Shown here piece by piece: positions 1-8,457 of a DNA stretch of 64,000 nucleotides. The stretch lies in the NCBI RefSeq assembly GCF_025143985.1, contig NZ_CP083567.1:62001-126000 (forward strand). Reading direction: 5' to 3'. The DNA comes from Sulfitobacter sp. W027 (GTDB lineage Bacteria > Pseudomonadota > Alphaproteobacteria > Rhodobacterales > Rhodobacteraceae). The position numbers and the translations under genes were made by a program. Below the pieces are notes generated by a model. That model was not told the DNA's origin. It ran no database searches and worked only from the letters and a program-made list of their open reading frames with translations. Each line of letters starts with the position of its first letter. The first letter of the stretch is position 1.

Positions 1-576
1 CCCACCAACGAGCCCTATGCCGTGGCCAAAATCGCCGGGATCAAGCTTTGTGAAAGCTACAATCGCCAGCATGGCACGGATTACCGTTCGGTTATGCCGA
101 CGAACCTTTACGGGCCCGGCGACAATTTCCACCCCGAAAACTCCCATGTGCTGCCCGCCTTGATCCGACGCTTTCACGAGGCGGCACAGGCCGGCGATGA
201 CGAGGTACAAATCTGGGGCTCAGGTAAGCCGCGCCGTGAGTTTTTACATGTAGATGATATGGCTGAGGCCAGCCTTTTCGTGCTTGATCTCGAACGCGAG
301 ACCTATGATGCCAACACCCAGCCTATGCTCAGCCATATTAATGTCGGCACCGGGACAGACGTTTCGATCCTGGAGCTGGCGCAGATGGTGGCCAAGGTTA
401 CCGGTTTTGAGGGGCGCATAACCAATGACCCCAGCAAGCCAGACGGCACCCTGCGCAAGTTAATGGATGTGAGCCGTTTGGCCGATATGGGATGGCGCGC
501 CTCAGTTGATCTCGAAAAGGGGCTACAGGAAACCTACGACTGGTTTATCGAAAACGAGAATGCCATCCGCCACTGA
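1..576 (+). CDS. fcl: GDP-L-fucose synthase, C-terminal part (gene begins outside the window)
   Basis: This is the C-terminal 191 residues of a GDP-4-keto-6-deoxy-mannose 3,5-epimerase/4-reductase, which makes GDP-L-fucose for surface polysaccharide. The reading frame is open from base 1. The extended-SDR catalytic Tyr-Lys pair (YAVAK) lies at bases 16-30, followed by the family blocks [20 protein letters not shown] and [17 protein letters not shown]. The C-terminal end looks complete ([10 protein letters not shown]). The next gene downstream is a remnant of mannose-1-phosphate guanylyltransferase, which supplies the GDP-mannose precursor, so this was a GDP-sugar operon. The N-terminal NADP-binding half is upstream of the window. 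Family assignment is firm. Confidence 0.95.
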   Translation, partial: PTNEPYAVAKIAGIKLCESYNRQHGTDYRSVMPTNLYGPGDNFHPENSHVLPALIRRFHEAAQAGDDEVQIWGSGKPRREFLHVDDMAEASLFVLDLERETYDANTQPMLSHINVGTGTDVSILELAQMVAKVTGFEGRITNDPSKPDGTLRKLMDVSRLADMGWRASVDLEKGLQETYDWFIENENAIRH

Positions 577-600
577 CTTTTTCCCGACAGGATGTTTCTG

Positions 601-931
601 ATGACCCCTATTGGTCACCCGATCCTTTTAGCTGGCGGTTCCGGCACGCGGCTTTGGCCCGCAAGAGCTACCCTAAGCAGTCTGCGAAACTGATGGGCGA
701 AGAAAGCCTCTTTCAAGCTTCGGCCCAACGGTTGTCCGGAGACGGGTTTGCGGCACCGATGATCCTGACGGGGTCAGATTTTCGGTTTATCTCACCGAGC
801 AATTGGCGGCGGTCGAGATTGCGCCTGCTGGCATTCTTATTGAGCCGGAAGGGCGCAACACCGGCCCGGCGATCCTTGCGGCAGCTTTGAGCCTCGCTGC
901 CCGCGCGCCTGAAGCGCTTATGCTGGTGGCG
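601..931 (+). pseudogene. manC: Mannose-1-phosphate guanylyltransferase remnant, frameshifted and truncated
   Basis: The ATG at 601 begins a good ManC/CpsB N-terminus, including the nucleotidyltransferase signature LLAGGSGTRLWP. The frame then breaks near base 660 and the protein resumes in another frame as RKSYPKQSAKLMG. A second break near 785-800 returns to a different frame (AAVEIAPAGILIEPEGRNTGPA). Similarity stops at about 931, where IS66 transposase sequence begins. An intact family member has roughly 470 residues, so more than two thirds is missing. The gene is dead; it would have made GDP-mannose for the upstream fucose synthase. Confidence 0.85.
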
Positions 932-1061
932 TATCTGATCGAAGGCGGGTTGCCGACTGAGGGCGCCATCGCACATGTGCTTGTCAGCAAATTCTCAGAC
1001 CACCTGCCGTTGTATCGCCAAAGCCATATCCTTGCCCGCTCCGACATCGACATCCATCGCA
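932..1061 (+). pseudogene. IS66-family transposase fragment fused to the manC remnant
   Basis: Immediately after the manC remnant, in the same reading frame, the protein changes to IEGGLPTEGAIAHVLVSKFS and then DHLPLYRQSHILARS. This is characteristic of the central part of IS66 TnpC transposases. Only about 43 residues remain before the IS21-type element cuts in. It records an earlier insertion or deletion event that removed the 3' part of manC. No TnpA or TnpB partner is present. Confidence 0.8.
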
Positions 1062-1125
1062 GGTGCGTATTCCGGAGTATCCGCCCACTTGTGACGCGTT
1101 GCCGTGAGGCAGTGGGTTTGGGTTA

Positions 1126-1884
1126 TCAGGTTTGAGGGTTTTCGTCATCCATTTTGGTGACGCTTTTCCGCATAGACTGCCCCTCGAGTTCGAGGCGGTA
1201 AGCGTTGTGAACGATGCGGTCGAGGATGGCATCAGCGAAGGTTGGTTCGCCAATGACGTCATGCCAAGCCTTGATGGGTAATTGGCTGGTTATCATCGTT
1301 GAGCCGCGGCCGTAGCGCTCTTCCACGATCTCCATGAGATCCCGGCGTTGCGTGGCGGTCAGTCGGTCTGGCCCCCAGTCATCGAGGATGAGCAGCTGTG
1401 CTTTGGTGATGCTGCGGAACAGGCGGGGGAAGCGCCCGTCGCCATGGGCCAGTTCGAGTTCTTCGAAGAGACGCGGCATTCGCTTGTAGGCCACAGTGAC
1501 ACCGTCGCGACAGGCCGTTTGCGCCAATGCGCAGCCGAGCCAAGTTTTGCCGACACCACAGGGGCCGGTAATGATCAGATTGTGCTTGTCGGTGATCCAT
1601 CTACCGGTGAGCAGGCTCTGGAACAACGCCTTGTCGAGACCACGGCGCGCGCGGTAATCGACATCTTCCGGGCAGGCGCCGACGTGGCGCAGCCTGGCCG
1701 AGCGCATCCGAGCTTCAAACCGCTTGGTCTCCCGGCTGGCGACCTCACGGTCAACGAGCAAGCCAAGCCATTCAGCGTGGCTGAAGTCGGCTGCGGCATT
1801 CTGCGCTTGCAGCTCGGCAAAAGCTTCGGCCATACCGTCCAGCCGCAGGGCCTTCAGATGATCGAGGGTTGGGTGATCAAGCAT
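1126..1884 (-). CDS. istB: IstB-like transposition helper ATPase of the IS21 element
   Basis: The product is 252 residues, starting at the ATG at 1884, the normal IstB start ([20 protein letters not shown]). It is an AAA+ ATPase that helps the IstA transposase choose and activate target DNA. The Walker A motif [11 protein letters not shown] sits near residue 108 and the Walker B-like LLILDDWG near residue 167. Length and motifs are complete. The start lies 10 bases after the proper istA stop. Because istA is frameshifted, its reading frame also runs straight into istB, so an abnormal IstA-IstB fusion is possible. Confidence 0.93.
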   Translation of the reverse strand: MLDHPTLDHLKALRLDGMAEAFAELQAQNAAADFSHAEWLGLLVDREVASRETKRFEARMRSARLRHVGACPEDVDYRARRGLDKALFQSLLTGRWITDKHNLIITGPCGVGKTWLGCALAQTACRDGVTVAYKRMPRLFEELELAHGDGRFPRLFRSITKAQLLILDDWGPDRLTATQRRDLMEIVEERYGRGSTMITSQLPIKAWHDVIGEPTFADAILDRIVHNAYRLELEGQSMRKSVTKMDDENPQT

Positions 1885-1894
1885 TGTGTTCCTT

Positions 1895-3423
1895 TCAATG
1901 GAAATAATCGGCGCCACGGATGTTGGGGTGGGTGATTGCAGGCTCCTCCGTGGCGCGGGTGCGGGGCTTGCTCTCCAGACCATTCTTGAGAATGGATTGG
2001 AGTGACGAGTAAGAACGGGCGTTGATCTCGAGCGCGCGGCGGCACGCCGCATCAAGGCGGGCGGCACCGAACTTGTCGGCCAGCCGAATGACACCCAGAC
2101 AGCTCCGGTAGTCCTGTTCGGGGTGCTTGCGTTCGCGCTCACAACCTCTGCGAAGGTGGCGACATTCGGCCCGACACGAGCGGCCCGTGCGATAATACGC
2201 TGCGGCGTCCAGTCCTCGCGGAACTTGTGGTGCGCTGGCATGTGCTTGCGCTGTGTAGAATGTCTGCCGTTTCCAGAAGTGCGCACATGGGAAGCAACAC
2301 GCTGTCCAACATGGAAGACTTCGACCGTGCGGGCGGTGATGCGAGCCCACAGCTCTTTCTTCAGCAACTGATAGGGCACGGAATAGTAATGCTTGTCGAT
2401 TGCGACGTGGTAATCCAGCCCCGCTCGGCACTTCTTCCATTCGGCATAGACATATGGAGCCGTCGGTAGCGGCTTCAGGGCGGGCTTGTCCAACTGCTCG
2501 AACAACTGCTTGCGGCTGGCCCCAAGATGCCGAGAGACCTTGTCGTTGAGCTGGTCAAGCAACGGGCGAATGGCAGCGTTCACATCCCCGAGGCTGAAGA
2601 ACTGCCGATTGCGCAACCGCGCCAGAATCCAGCGCTCGACCAGCAAGACCGCCCCTTCGACCTTTGCCTTGTCCTTTGGTTTATGCGGCCGCGCGGGCAC
2701 AACGGCTGTGTCGTAATGGGTGGCGAGATCCGCATAGGTTCGGTTGATCACAGGGTCGTAAAAGCACGCTTTGGTGACCCCGGCCTTTAGGTTGTCGGAC
2801 ACGACCTGCGCCGTCACACCCCCAAGGAAGCCAAAGGCACGCACATGGCTCGAGATCCAATCCGGCAGCGATTGCGTCCAGGTCGCCTCCGCAAAGGTAT
2901 AGCTTGAGGCCCCAAGCGTCGCGACGAACAGCTGTGCCGGGCGCACTTCCCCGGTCTCGGGGTCGATCACGTCGATGGTGTGCCCCGCGTAATCGACGAA
3001 CAGCCGCTCGCCCGCCGGGTGCCGCTGTCGCATCACCGGCGACAGCTTGCCCTCCCACCGCGTGTAAAGTTCGCAAAATCGGGAGTAGCCGTATCCCTCG
3101 GGGTGGTTGGCGCGATGTTCCTCCCACAAAAGTGACAGCGTCACGCCCTTCCGACGCAACTCGCGGTGGATATACGACCAGTCAGGCTGCGCCTCGATCC
3201 GTTGGGTATGCTAGTAAGCCCGGTGAAACAGACATCGCTCGAGATCCGTATCAGACATCTCTGCTGGCAGAGGCCAGCCCAAACCTAACTCAGTAGCGCG
3301 ATCAAGGTAGCCCCGAAGGGTTGTTCGCCCAATCGCCAGGCTCGCTGCGATCTGGCGGGTTGATAGGCCCTCGGCTGACAGCCGCAAAACATCTCGTATC
3401 TTCCGCATCGGCAATCTCTTCAT
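1895..3423 (-). pseudogene. istA: IS21-family transposase, broken by an in-frame stop and a frameshift
   Basis: The N-terminal helix-turn-helix (MRKIRDVLRLSAEGLSTRQI) starts at about 3423. It runs into an in-frame TAG at 3211-3213 and then continues in the same frame as [20 protein letters not shown], as expected for IstA. The DDE region follows ([14 protein letters not shown], then [13 protein letters not shown]). Around 2130-2150 the true protein shifts frame: [20 protein letters not shown] and the final [16 protein letters not shown] are read in another frame ending at 1895. Two lesions make a full transposase impossible without suppression and frameshifting, although an N-truncated product starting near 3159 could still be made. 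Confidence 0.88.
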
Positions 3424-3491
3424 CAGGCTTCCTTCATGCCAAAAAGACGAAGGGTAGCCGGTTACAGATTGCCTCGCAGCAGCACGTCACA

Positions 3492-3588
3492 GGGGTGGGC
3501 GAATACCCCGGAATCGGTGGGCGGATAAAATCGGAACGGGTGGGCGCATCAAATCGGAATCGGTGGGCGGATCACCCCGGAATACGCA
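3492..3588. repeat. Four subterminal repeats at the right end of the IS21 element
   Basis: A motif close to GGTGGGCGGATNNNNTCGGA occurs four times in direct orientation at about 3492, 3515, 3538 and 3561, spaced 22-23 bp. The last copy runs into the terminal inverted repeat. Multiple end repeats of this kind are known transposase-binding sites in IS21-family elements. The spacing of about two helical turns fits protein binding on one face of the DNA. Confidence 0.75.
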
Positions 3589-3674
3589 CGCAGGACTTAA
3601 ATTTCGATATCTCACGTTATCGAGCAACTTCAAAACCGCATTGCGACTGCATTTCAGTCAGTTCCATATCAAAA

Positions 3675-4589
3675 TCACTCCCACAAATTGTGCTCCGCAT
3701 GAGCGAGATAGCGCGAGACGACGTTAATCGAAGTCCATCCGCCCGCACGCATGATGGCAGCGGTGTCAAAGCCTCGCCGCAAAAGATCCTGCGCCGCCCC
3801 AACGCGCATTGAGTGGCCGGAGAATTCTCGGGCCTCCACTGGGTTGAGATCGGCTAGCTTGGCACCTTCTTTGATGAGCCGCTTGACGGTGTCAGGTGAA
3901 AGCACGCGATCGATTGGCTGGCAATGATAGATTGGGCAAAATAGGGGCGCGATCCCTGGGCCGCGCCAGGCGAGCCAGTCCGCCACCAGGGAGGCCGTGC
4001 GGGCAGAAGTGAAAGCGATACGCCCTTCGCCGAAGGGGTCGTTCTTGGCACGGCGGATCAGTATGCGCAGCGTACCATCTTCGCGCTCTTCAAGATCACC
4101 CACGCGAATAGCTACCAGTTCCGAGCGCCGGGTTAGAAGCTCGTAGCCCAGGCTCAGCATGGCACGGTTCCGCAGCCCCAGGGGCGTGTCCGGCTGACCC
4201 GCAAGGAAGCGGTCGAGATAGGCGCGCGTCATGCCCTTTGCTTGTTTGGGTCGGCCCGGTTTTGCGCGGCGGACGCGGCGCAACGCAAGATTGATCTCTT
4301 CATCATACGTCGGATCATCCAACTGAAGCAGCCGATGCACCTTACGGATGGCATAAAGGCGCCGTCTCACCGTTGAAGGCGCTTTGTTTGTTCCCTGGTC
4401 TTGTAGAAAGCGACAGACTGTATCCACAGATGCAGGGAAGGCTTGGCATCTATTTTCGTGACACCAAGTCTCGAACGCCTCGACATCTGTGCGGTAACTG
4501 CGCATTGTTGAAGGTGCATATGCGCCCTCGAGGCGCTCGAAATGTTTGCGCCAGTCAGATGTTGCTGTGTGGGCATCGAGGATTTTCAT
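3675..4589 (-). CDS. Tyrosine recombinase, module copy 1
   Basis: The product is about 304 residues, a phage-integrase-type site-specific recombinase. An N-terminal SAM-like core-binding domain (EGAYAPSTMRSYRTD) is followed by the catalytic domain with the first Arg in LLTRRSELVAIRVGDLE, the HxxR motif in SGHSMRVGAAQDLL and the nucleophilic Tyr in VVSRYLAHAE. A GTG at 4598 is possible, but the ATG at 4589 is preferred; the GTG lies inside a palindrome that probably serves as operator. It is divergent from a small XRE gene. A clear paralogue in the same arrangement lies at 11789-12706. Whether it acts on an element or as a resolvase is unknown. Confidence 0.92.
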   Translation of the reverse strand: MKILDAHTATSDWRKHFERLEGAYAPSTMRSYRTDVEAFETWCHENRCQAFPASVDTVCRFLQDQGTNKAPSTVRRRLYAIRKVHRLLQLDDPTYDEEINLALRRVRRAKPGRPKQAKGMTRAYLDRFLAGQPDTPLGLRNRAMLSLGYELLTRRSELVAIRVGDLEEREDGTLRILIRRAKNDPFGEGRIAFTSARTASLVADWLAWRGPGIAPLFCPIYHCQPIDRVLSPDTVKRLIKEGAKLADLNPVEAREFSGHSMRVGAAQDLLRRGFDTAAIMRAGGWTSINVVSRYLAHAEHNLWE

Positions 4590-4593
4590 AAAT

Positions 4594-4608
4594 GTCACTT
4601 TAAGTGAC
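4594..4608. promoter_or_regulatory. Perfect palindrome between the divergent recombinase and XRE genes
   Basis: GTCACTT-T-AAGTGAC is a 15-bp perfect inverted repeat in the short gap between the two divergent starts. Its position suggests the XRE protein encoded next door binds here and controls both promoters. A related but different inverted repeat sits in the same place in module copy 2 (12708-12724). Confidence 0.65.
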
Positions 4609-4625
4609 TTTCTAGTAGGGTGTCA

Positions 4626-4865
4626 ATGATTGATCCAGAACAGATACGCGCCGCCAGAGCGTCACTTGATTGGACAATCGATAAGCTGGCATCTGAAGCG
4701 GGGCTTAATAGGCGGACGGTATTGAGGGTTGAAGCCAAAGGTAGTGAAGTCACTCCTTCAAAGAAAACGCTAGAGGCTATTCGTATCGCGCTCGAAAACG
4801 AAGGCATCGAGTTTATCCAGACCGCTGATGGCGGCAAAGGCGTACTGTTCCGCCCACAAGAATGA
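4626..4865 (+). CDS. Small XRE-family HTH regulator, module copy 1
   Basis: This is a 79-residue DNA-binding protein that is nearly all helix-turn-helix (IRAARASLDWTIDKLASEAG, then LNRRTVLRVEAKG). It ends in a short tail, IALENEGIEFIQTADGGKGV, of the kind common in small alphaproteobacterial XRE proteins. A GTG at 4620 is in frame, but the ATG at 4626 has a better-spaced ribosome site (TAGGG). It is divergent from the tyrosine recombinase with a palindrome between them, so it most likely represses that gene and itself. A paralogue is at 12741-12983. Confidence 0.85.
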   Translation: MIDPEQIRAARASLDWTIDKLASEAGLNRRTVLRVEAKGSEVTPSKKTLEAIRIALENEGIEFIQTADGGKGVLFRPQE

Positions 4866-4963
4866 AGAACTGAGTGTTTCCTGCTTGAACCTGGAAGCCG
4901 CCTCATGCCGGGTCTACCGGGACAACCGATGACCCTCCCGGCTGAGCGCAGAGAGAATATCTT

Positions 4964-5764
4964 TTGGACACAGTTTTTTTCATCGCCAGTAAGACCGTTT
5001 GGCTGTTGATCCGGCCAGAGACCCTCCTTGTGGCTCTCATCGCCGTTCCCCTAGTTTGCTTATGGCTTGGGCGCATTGTTGCCGCGTCGCGGTTCTTGGT
5101 AATGGCACTCATCATCATGATCGCGATTGGCGTGATCCCCGTCGGCAACTTTGTCCTTAATCCGCTGGAACGCGCCTACGCGCCCAATCCACCGATCACG
5201 CAGCCTGCTGGCATCCTCGTTCTCGGCGGCGCAGAAGATACCGCTCCTGCCTACACAGGCAGCGTGGCACAGGTCAACGAGGCTGGAGACCGGTTTATTG
5301 CTGCCATTCAATTGGCGCGGCAGTTCCCTGACGCGGCCGTACTTTATACGGGTGGCAAGGCAGCAGCTACACCGGTAGCCGCAGACACATTCGCATTGGG
5401 TCCTAATATCCTGCGGCAACTAGGGTTGCCGCAGGATAGACTGATTGTCGAGGGACGCTCACGGACGACAGCCGAGAACTCCGTCCTGTCGCGCGCCGTG
5501 GCGCCAAAGGGGCAGGGGCCCTGGATTTTGGTGACCAGCGCCTTCCATATGCCGCGGGCAATGGGGAGTTTCTGCGCAGCGGGGTGGTCGAACCTGGTGC
5601 CGTTCCCCACCGACTACCGCGGCGGGACAGTCCTAGATCAAATCGGCTGGAACCTTGCGGAAAACCTCGCGGATTTGAACACTGGCGTGAAGGAATGGGT
5701 CGGACTGCTGGCCTACCGGGTTTCCGATCGAACGGTGGCCTTCTTTCCGCGAGGCTGCAATTGA
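4964..5764 (+). CDS. YdcF/SanA-like (DUF218) membrane protein
   Basis: The product is about 266 residues. Two hydrophobic segments lie in the first 65 residues (VWLLIRPETLLVALIAVPLV and FLVMALIIMIAIGVIPVGNF), followed by a DUF218 domain with ILVLGGAEDTAPAY, VLYTGGKAAATPVAAD and GRSRTTAENSVLSR, ending with SAFHMPRAMGSF. This family (YdcF, ElyC, SanA) is linked to envelope and lipid-carrier metabolism, but most members lack a defined reaction. The only upstream start in frame is TTG at 4964 with a weak ribosome site, so the start is uncertain. It follows the XRE gene on the same strand, as a VanZ-like gene does in module copy 2. Confidence 0.85.
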   Translation: MDTVFFIASKTVWLLIRPETLLVALIAVPLVCLWLGRIVAASRFLVMALIIMIAIGVIPVGNFVLNPLERAYAPNPPITQPAGILVLGGAEDTAPAYTGSVAQVNEAGDRFIAAIQLARQFPDAAVLYTGGKAAATPVAADTFALGPNILRQLGLPQDRLIVEGRSRTTAENSVLSRAVAPKGQGPWILVTSAFHMPRAMGSFCAAGWSNLVPFPTDYRGGTVLDQIGWNLAENLADLNTGVKEWVGLLAYRVSDRTVAFFPRGCN

Positions 5765-5946
5765 CAACGACGCAGGGTATTAACCGCAAAACGGAATGTA
5801 ACTGGCTACCAAAACAGTATTTGTTCTTACCAGGTTCTTTTTCCCGATCTTCCGATGTGAAGGCTTATGGCACAGTCGCACAGCATGTATGGGAGTAAGT
5901 AGGCGCAAAGACGCAGCATACCGCATACTCCCGGAGGATCGCATCT

Positions 5947-6138
5947 ATGACCAGCGACCTGACGCTCCTGATCCCGTCCACTTCCCCCGACTGCGTTCTT
6001 TGGCGCCGCAATCGAACTTGTGCCGCCCTGCATGGGGCCGAGGCTGAAGGGATGGAGGTCCTGGCAGATCTCATTGGTTTCGGACGGGGCGCCATCATAG
6101 ACCGCGCATGGCGCGCATGGCGCCGTAGATCCGCCTAA
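5947..6138 (+). CDS. Possible small protein of 63 residues, unrecognised
   Basis: An ATG at 5947 is preceded by a good GGAGG at 5931-5936 and opens 63 codons rich in Arg, Ala and Trp near the end. No family is recognised, and an open frame also exists on the other strand. The surrounding stretch from 5765 to 6155 otherwise shows no gene or repeat. The ribosome site is the only real support. Confidence 0.3.
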   Translation: MTSDLTLLIPSTSPDCVLWRRNRTCAALHGAEAEGMEVLADLIGFGRGAIIDRAWRAWRRRSA

Positions 6139-6155
6139 CGCGATACCTCTAAAAG

Positions 6156-6422
6156 TTAAAACTTTTCGATCAGCTCTTTGCCTTCGCGTATCAAATCTCG
6201 GATGTGCTCGCTGTATTCCTGGGACTCCCGAGTATACATCCCATGCGTAAAGGCGTTCTGGTTACCAATCGGCGCCCCCGATCCCTTTGCCCCGCCATGC
6301 ATGCGGCAGCGCGCTTTGCCGGCCACGGCTGGCGCCTGGCACGGTGTCCCTTTACGGGTTTTAGCGCCGCAGCGCGGACTGGTCCGCATTGGTCCGGTGT
6401 TGCGTCTATGCGTGCCCACCAT
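6156..6422 (-). CDS. Small HGG-motif Cys/His protein, module copy 1
   Basis: The product is 88 residues. A Cys-Cys-Cys-His cluster (CGAKTRKGTPCQAPA, then ARCRMHGG) could bind one zinc ion. It is followed by GSGAPIGNQNAFTHGMYT, a motif also seen near the start of many phage terminase small subunits and other DNA-linked small proteins, and a short charged helical tail. It begins directly after the stop of the 6423-7031 gene on the same strand, so the two are probably co-translated. A paralogous pair in the same order is at 18956-19822. No molecular function is established; nucleic-acid binding is an inference. Confidence 0.8.
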   Translation of the reverse strand: MVGTHRRNTGPMRTSPRCGAKTRKGTPCQAPAVAGKARCRMHGGAKGSGAPIGNQNAFTHGMYTRESQEYSEHIRDLIREGKELIEKF

Positions 6423-7031
6423 CTAGTCTGACCCTTTTTTCCTTGGGGCCTTGGTCTTTGGTTTTTCTCCGGAAAATGCGGCATCCCGCTGGTGGTCGAT
6501 GGATGGCTCGGCATCGCGCCGCTGGCTGCCCCGCTGGCCTGACTCAACATGTCCAACGATCGCCTGTCCGCCGGCCTGCACGTTGACGTGCTCTACGGTC
6601 ACCCTTTGCTGGCCTTTCCCACGGTGCTTGTTCAAGGTCTCAAGCTGTTTCGTATAAAGGGTCATCAGCTTTTGCGCGTGCTTGAGCGCCATGTCGCGCC
6701 CCTCAAAGGTCTGGTTGGAAAGAGCGGCGCGTTTAAGACATTCGAGCGCCGCATCATGCGTGCCGACCATTTGCATCGCCAGCATACCTTCCGCCCCATC
6801 CGCAGGCTCCAAGCTTTCATAAAGCTCTAGAGCCCGCAGGATCCGCTCATGTTTCGTGTCTTCGCTGGCATCCGCGTGAAACCAGAGCAGTTTGCCGATC
6901 TCGTTGATCTTTTGGGTCAGCAAAGCTTCGTTGCTGACCCCGAGCATTTCCTGAAGCGCCGCGGCGGAGGGTATCTCTTGCGCCGCCAAACTGCGCTGCG
7001 TCGTTTTCAGCGTCAGATCCTTCTTTGCCAT
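6423..7031 (-). CDS. Uncharacterised partner of the HGG-motif protein, module copy 1
   Basis: The product is about 202 residues, mostly helical and charged. The start at 7031 (MAKKDLTLK) is chosen because AGGCAAGG lies just upstream; an earlier ATG at 7067 has no ribosome site. A helical core contains MLAMQMVGTHDAALECLKRA and FEGRDMALKHAQKLMTLYTK, then HRGKGQQRVTVEHVNVQAGG, and a low-complexity basic tail. The paralogue at 19223-19822 keeps the core blocks almost unchanged, so this is a functional family and not a chance frame. I do not recognise a named domain. Pairing with the HGG-motif gene suggests a two-component DNA- or RNA-associated unit. Confidence 0.8.
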   Translation of the reverse strand: MAKKDLTLKTTQRSLAAQEIPSAAALQEMLGVSNEALLTQKINEIGKLLWFHADASEDTKHERILRALELYESLEPADGAEGMLAMQMVGTHDAALECLKRAALSNQTFEGRDMALKHAQKLMTLYTKQLETLNKHRGKGQQRVTVEHVNVQAGGQAIVGHVESGQRGSQRRDAEPSIDHQRDAAFSGEKPKTKAPRKKGSD

Positions 7032-7067
7032 TCTGCCTTGCCTCGAGATGTTGCCCATCGTCAACAT

Positions 7068-7437
7068 AGTAGGTTACCGGTCTAAGTTTGAGACATTTTC
7101 GCACGGAACCCTTACTGTGCATGGGCTTGTTTTTGAATTCTGCTAACACCACCCCCACCCCCCACTGAAACGCCCGATAACGCCTCCTCTCAAGCGCCCC
7201 TGATCTGAGACCAGGTTGCGGCGCCGAAATATTAACCCGCTTATTGGAATACGACGCTCACGCCACCCCAAGGATCGCATAAGCTGCATCTTGGAAGTGT
7301 CTGTGGCGCAAGCCAAATTTTCTAAAATACCGCACGGGCTAAGGTCGTTTTTCACCCCCATGACAACCGCTTTCCACCTAAACATTGAATGGGGCGCGGG
7401 GCTGATCATATGACAACATCCTAGGGACCCAACGCCA
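7068..7437. other. Upstream region of the HGG pair, no gene seen
   Basis: No convincing coding frame is present. A pyrimidine-rich stretch at about 7134-7190 (TTGAATTCTGC, a run of C-rich triplets, then CGCCCGATAACGCC) resembles the region upstream of the second HGG pair at about 19873-19938 (TTGAATTCCG, C-rich run, CGCTCGATAACG). This suggests a shared promoter or leader. Confidence 0.5.
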
Positions 7438-7443
7438 TTGCAT

Positions 7444-7462
7444 TACACACCGATCGTGTGTA
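7444..7462. promoter_or_regulatory. Palindromic operator upstream of ccdAB
   Basis: TACACAC-CGATC-GTGTGTA is a perfect 7-bp inverted repeat with a 5-bp centre, 27 bp before the ccdA start. CcdA proteins are ribbon-helix-helix repressors that control their own operon, so this is the expected autoregulatory site. Confidence 0.7.
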
Positions 7463-7488
7463 CACTGCATGTGATAGAGGAGAATGGT

Positions 7489-7731
7489 ATGCAGACCACA
7501 TCCGAAAAGCAGCGCACAAACATTACACTTACGGTGGAAAATCTCGCCGCCGCGCGGGAGTTGGGCCTGAACGTGTCCGCGATCAGCGATGCTGCCGTCG
7601 CAGAAGCGGTGCGGGCGGCGCGGGCCACAGCTTGGGCTGCGGACAACGCGGCGGCGATTTCAGAGCGCCGCGCTTGGATTGAGGCCCATGGGATGCCGCT
7701 GGCAGACCTGCAGGTGCTGCGTCTCGGCTGA
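7489..7731 (+). CDS. ccdA: CcdA-family antitoxin
   Basis: The product is 80 residues. The start at 7489 is chosen because GAGGAGAA precedes it; an in-frame upstream ATG at 7438 lies before the operator. The N-terminus (TNITLTVENLAAARELGLNV) fits the ribbon-helix-helix DNA-binding part, and the C-terminus (ISERRAWIEAHGMPLADLQV) fits the toxin-binding tail of CcdA. Its last codon overlaps the ccdB start (TGATG), so the two are translationally coupled. It should neutralise CcdB and repress the operon. Confidence 0.92.
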   Translation: MQTTSEKQRTNITLTVENLAAARELGLNVSAISDAAVAEAVRAARATAWAADNAAAISERRAWIEAHGMPLADLQVLRLG

Positions 7732-8027
7732 TGGCACAGTTCCAAGTTTATCGGGTATCCAGCGGACGGCTGGTGCTCGACCTCCAAACGGATCTGATCG
7801 ACACTGGTTCCCGCATCGTCGCACCTCTGATCCCCATTTCGGTCGGGCCAAGGGTTATCGGACGCCTGGAGCCAGTATTCGAAATTGAGGGCGATGCCCA
7901 TGCCCTGCACACCGCAGAGATGGCGGCGATCCCCTCTGCGCTGCTCAAAGGGTCCCCCATCGCAGATCTTTCCGCATCTGACTATGAGATCCGCGGCGCT
8001 CTTGACATGGTCTTTTCGGGGTTCTGA
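7731..8027 (+). CDS. ccdB: CcdB-family gyrase-poison toxin
   Basis: The product is 98 residues, close to the usual CcdB length of about 100. The N-terminus MAQFQVYRVSSGRLVLDLQT and the block RIVAPLIPI match the family fold, and the C-terminal helix (SDYEIRGALDMVFSGF) is the part of CcdB that contacts DNA gyrase and CcdA. It overlaps ccdA by one base. It appears intact, unlike the second ccdB at 18611-18904, which is stopped at codon 19. The likely role is addiction or stabilisation of the surrounding mobile region. Confidence 0.92.
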   Translation: MAQFQVYRVSSGRLVLDLQTDLIDTGSRIVAPLIPISVGPRVIGRLEPVFEIEGDAHALHTAEMAAIPSALLKGSPIADLSASDYEIRGALDMVFSGF

Positions 8028-8457
8028 GTGGGCCAAGCGGGCGAGCCCCGCCCGCTGCGCGCTGCCGGTTTTGGATCGGCCAGCCTGAAAGCGCTCTGAT
8101 GTCTTGGCAGGGGGCTTCTGTTCGGTTCTAGACTATGGTGCATGAGGCGATGGCACTACCGAGTTGGTTTTGGGCGAAACGATGCGCAGCCCTCGCGGTG
8201 CGTGCCCCGTAATATTCTGGATTGGCTTGGATCCTTCACGACTTAAGGTCAGCAGTGGTAGCCTGCGTGCGATATTGATCCCGCATGGTCTATCCATCAC
8301 GCACCGAGCTGCAGGTAGATCAAGAAATCGACTGGGGCAAAACCTCATTCATAGTCTGCCAGCGCCGCATTGAACCGTTAAACACGCGAGCTGGGATAAG
8401 GCGCTAAGGAAAAGTTAAAAGGAGGTCCGCAAGCCGCGTCGTTTCTGTTTGCTCTCT
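8028..8457. other. No gene seen
   Basis: After the ccdB stop there is no frame with a ribosome site or recognisable protein, and no clear repeat or hairpin. It separates the toxin-antitoxin unit from a weakly supported minus-strand gene. Confidence 0.4.

Larger units (their letters stand above)
1064..3588. mobile_element. IS21-family insertion sequence with decayed istA, about 2.5 kb
   Basis: The two ends form a matching inverted repeat: the left end reads TGCGTATTCCGGAGTATCCG from 1064, and the right end read inward from 3588 gives TGCGTATTCCGGGGTGATCC with one extra base. The 6-bp sequence CGCAGG occurs just outside both ends (1058-1063 and 3589-3594), a target-site duplication that fixes the borders. 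Inside are istB and istA on the minus strand, and several subterminal repeats at the right end, all as in IS21-type elements. The target was the IS66 scar. The istA gene carries a nonsense codon and a frameshift, so the copy is probably not autonomous. Confidence 0.9.

Noticed and set aside
1348..1935. Plus-strand open frame of 195 codons opposite istB
   Set aside because: It is antisense to the well-conserved IstB, has no ribosome site and no family resemblance; a shadow of high-GC coding.
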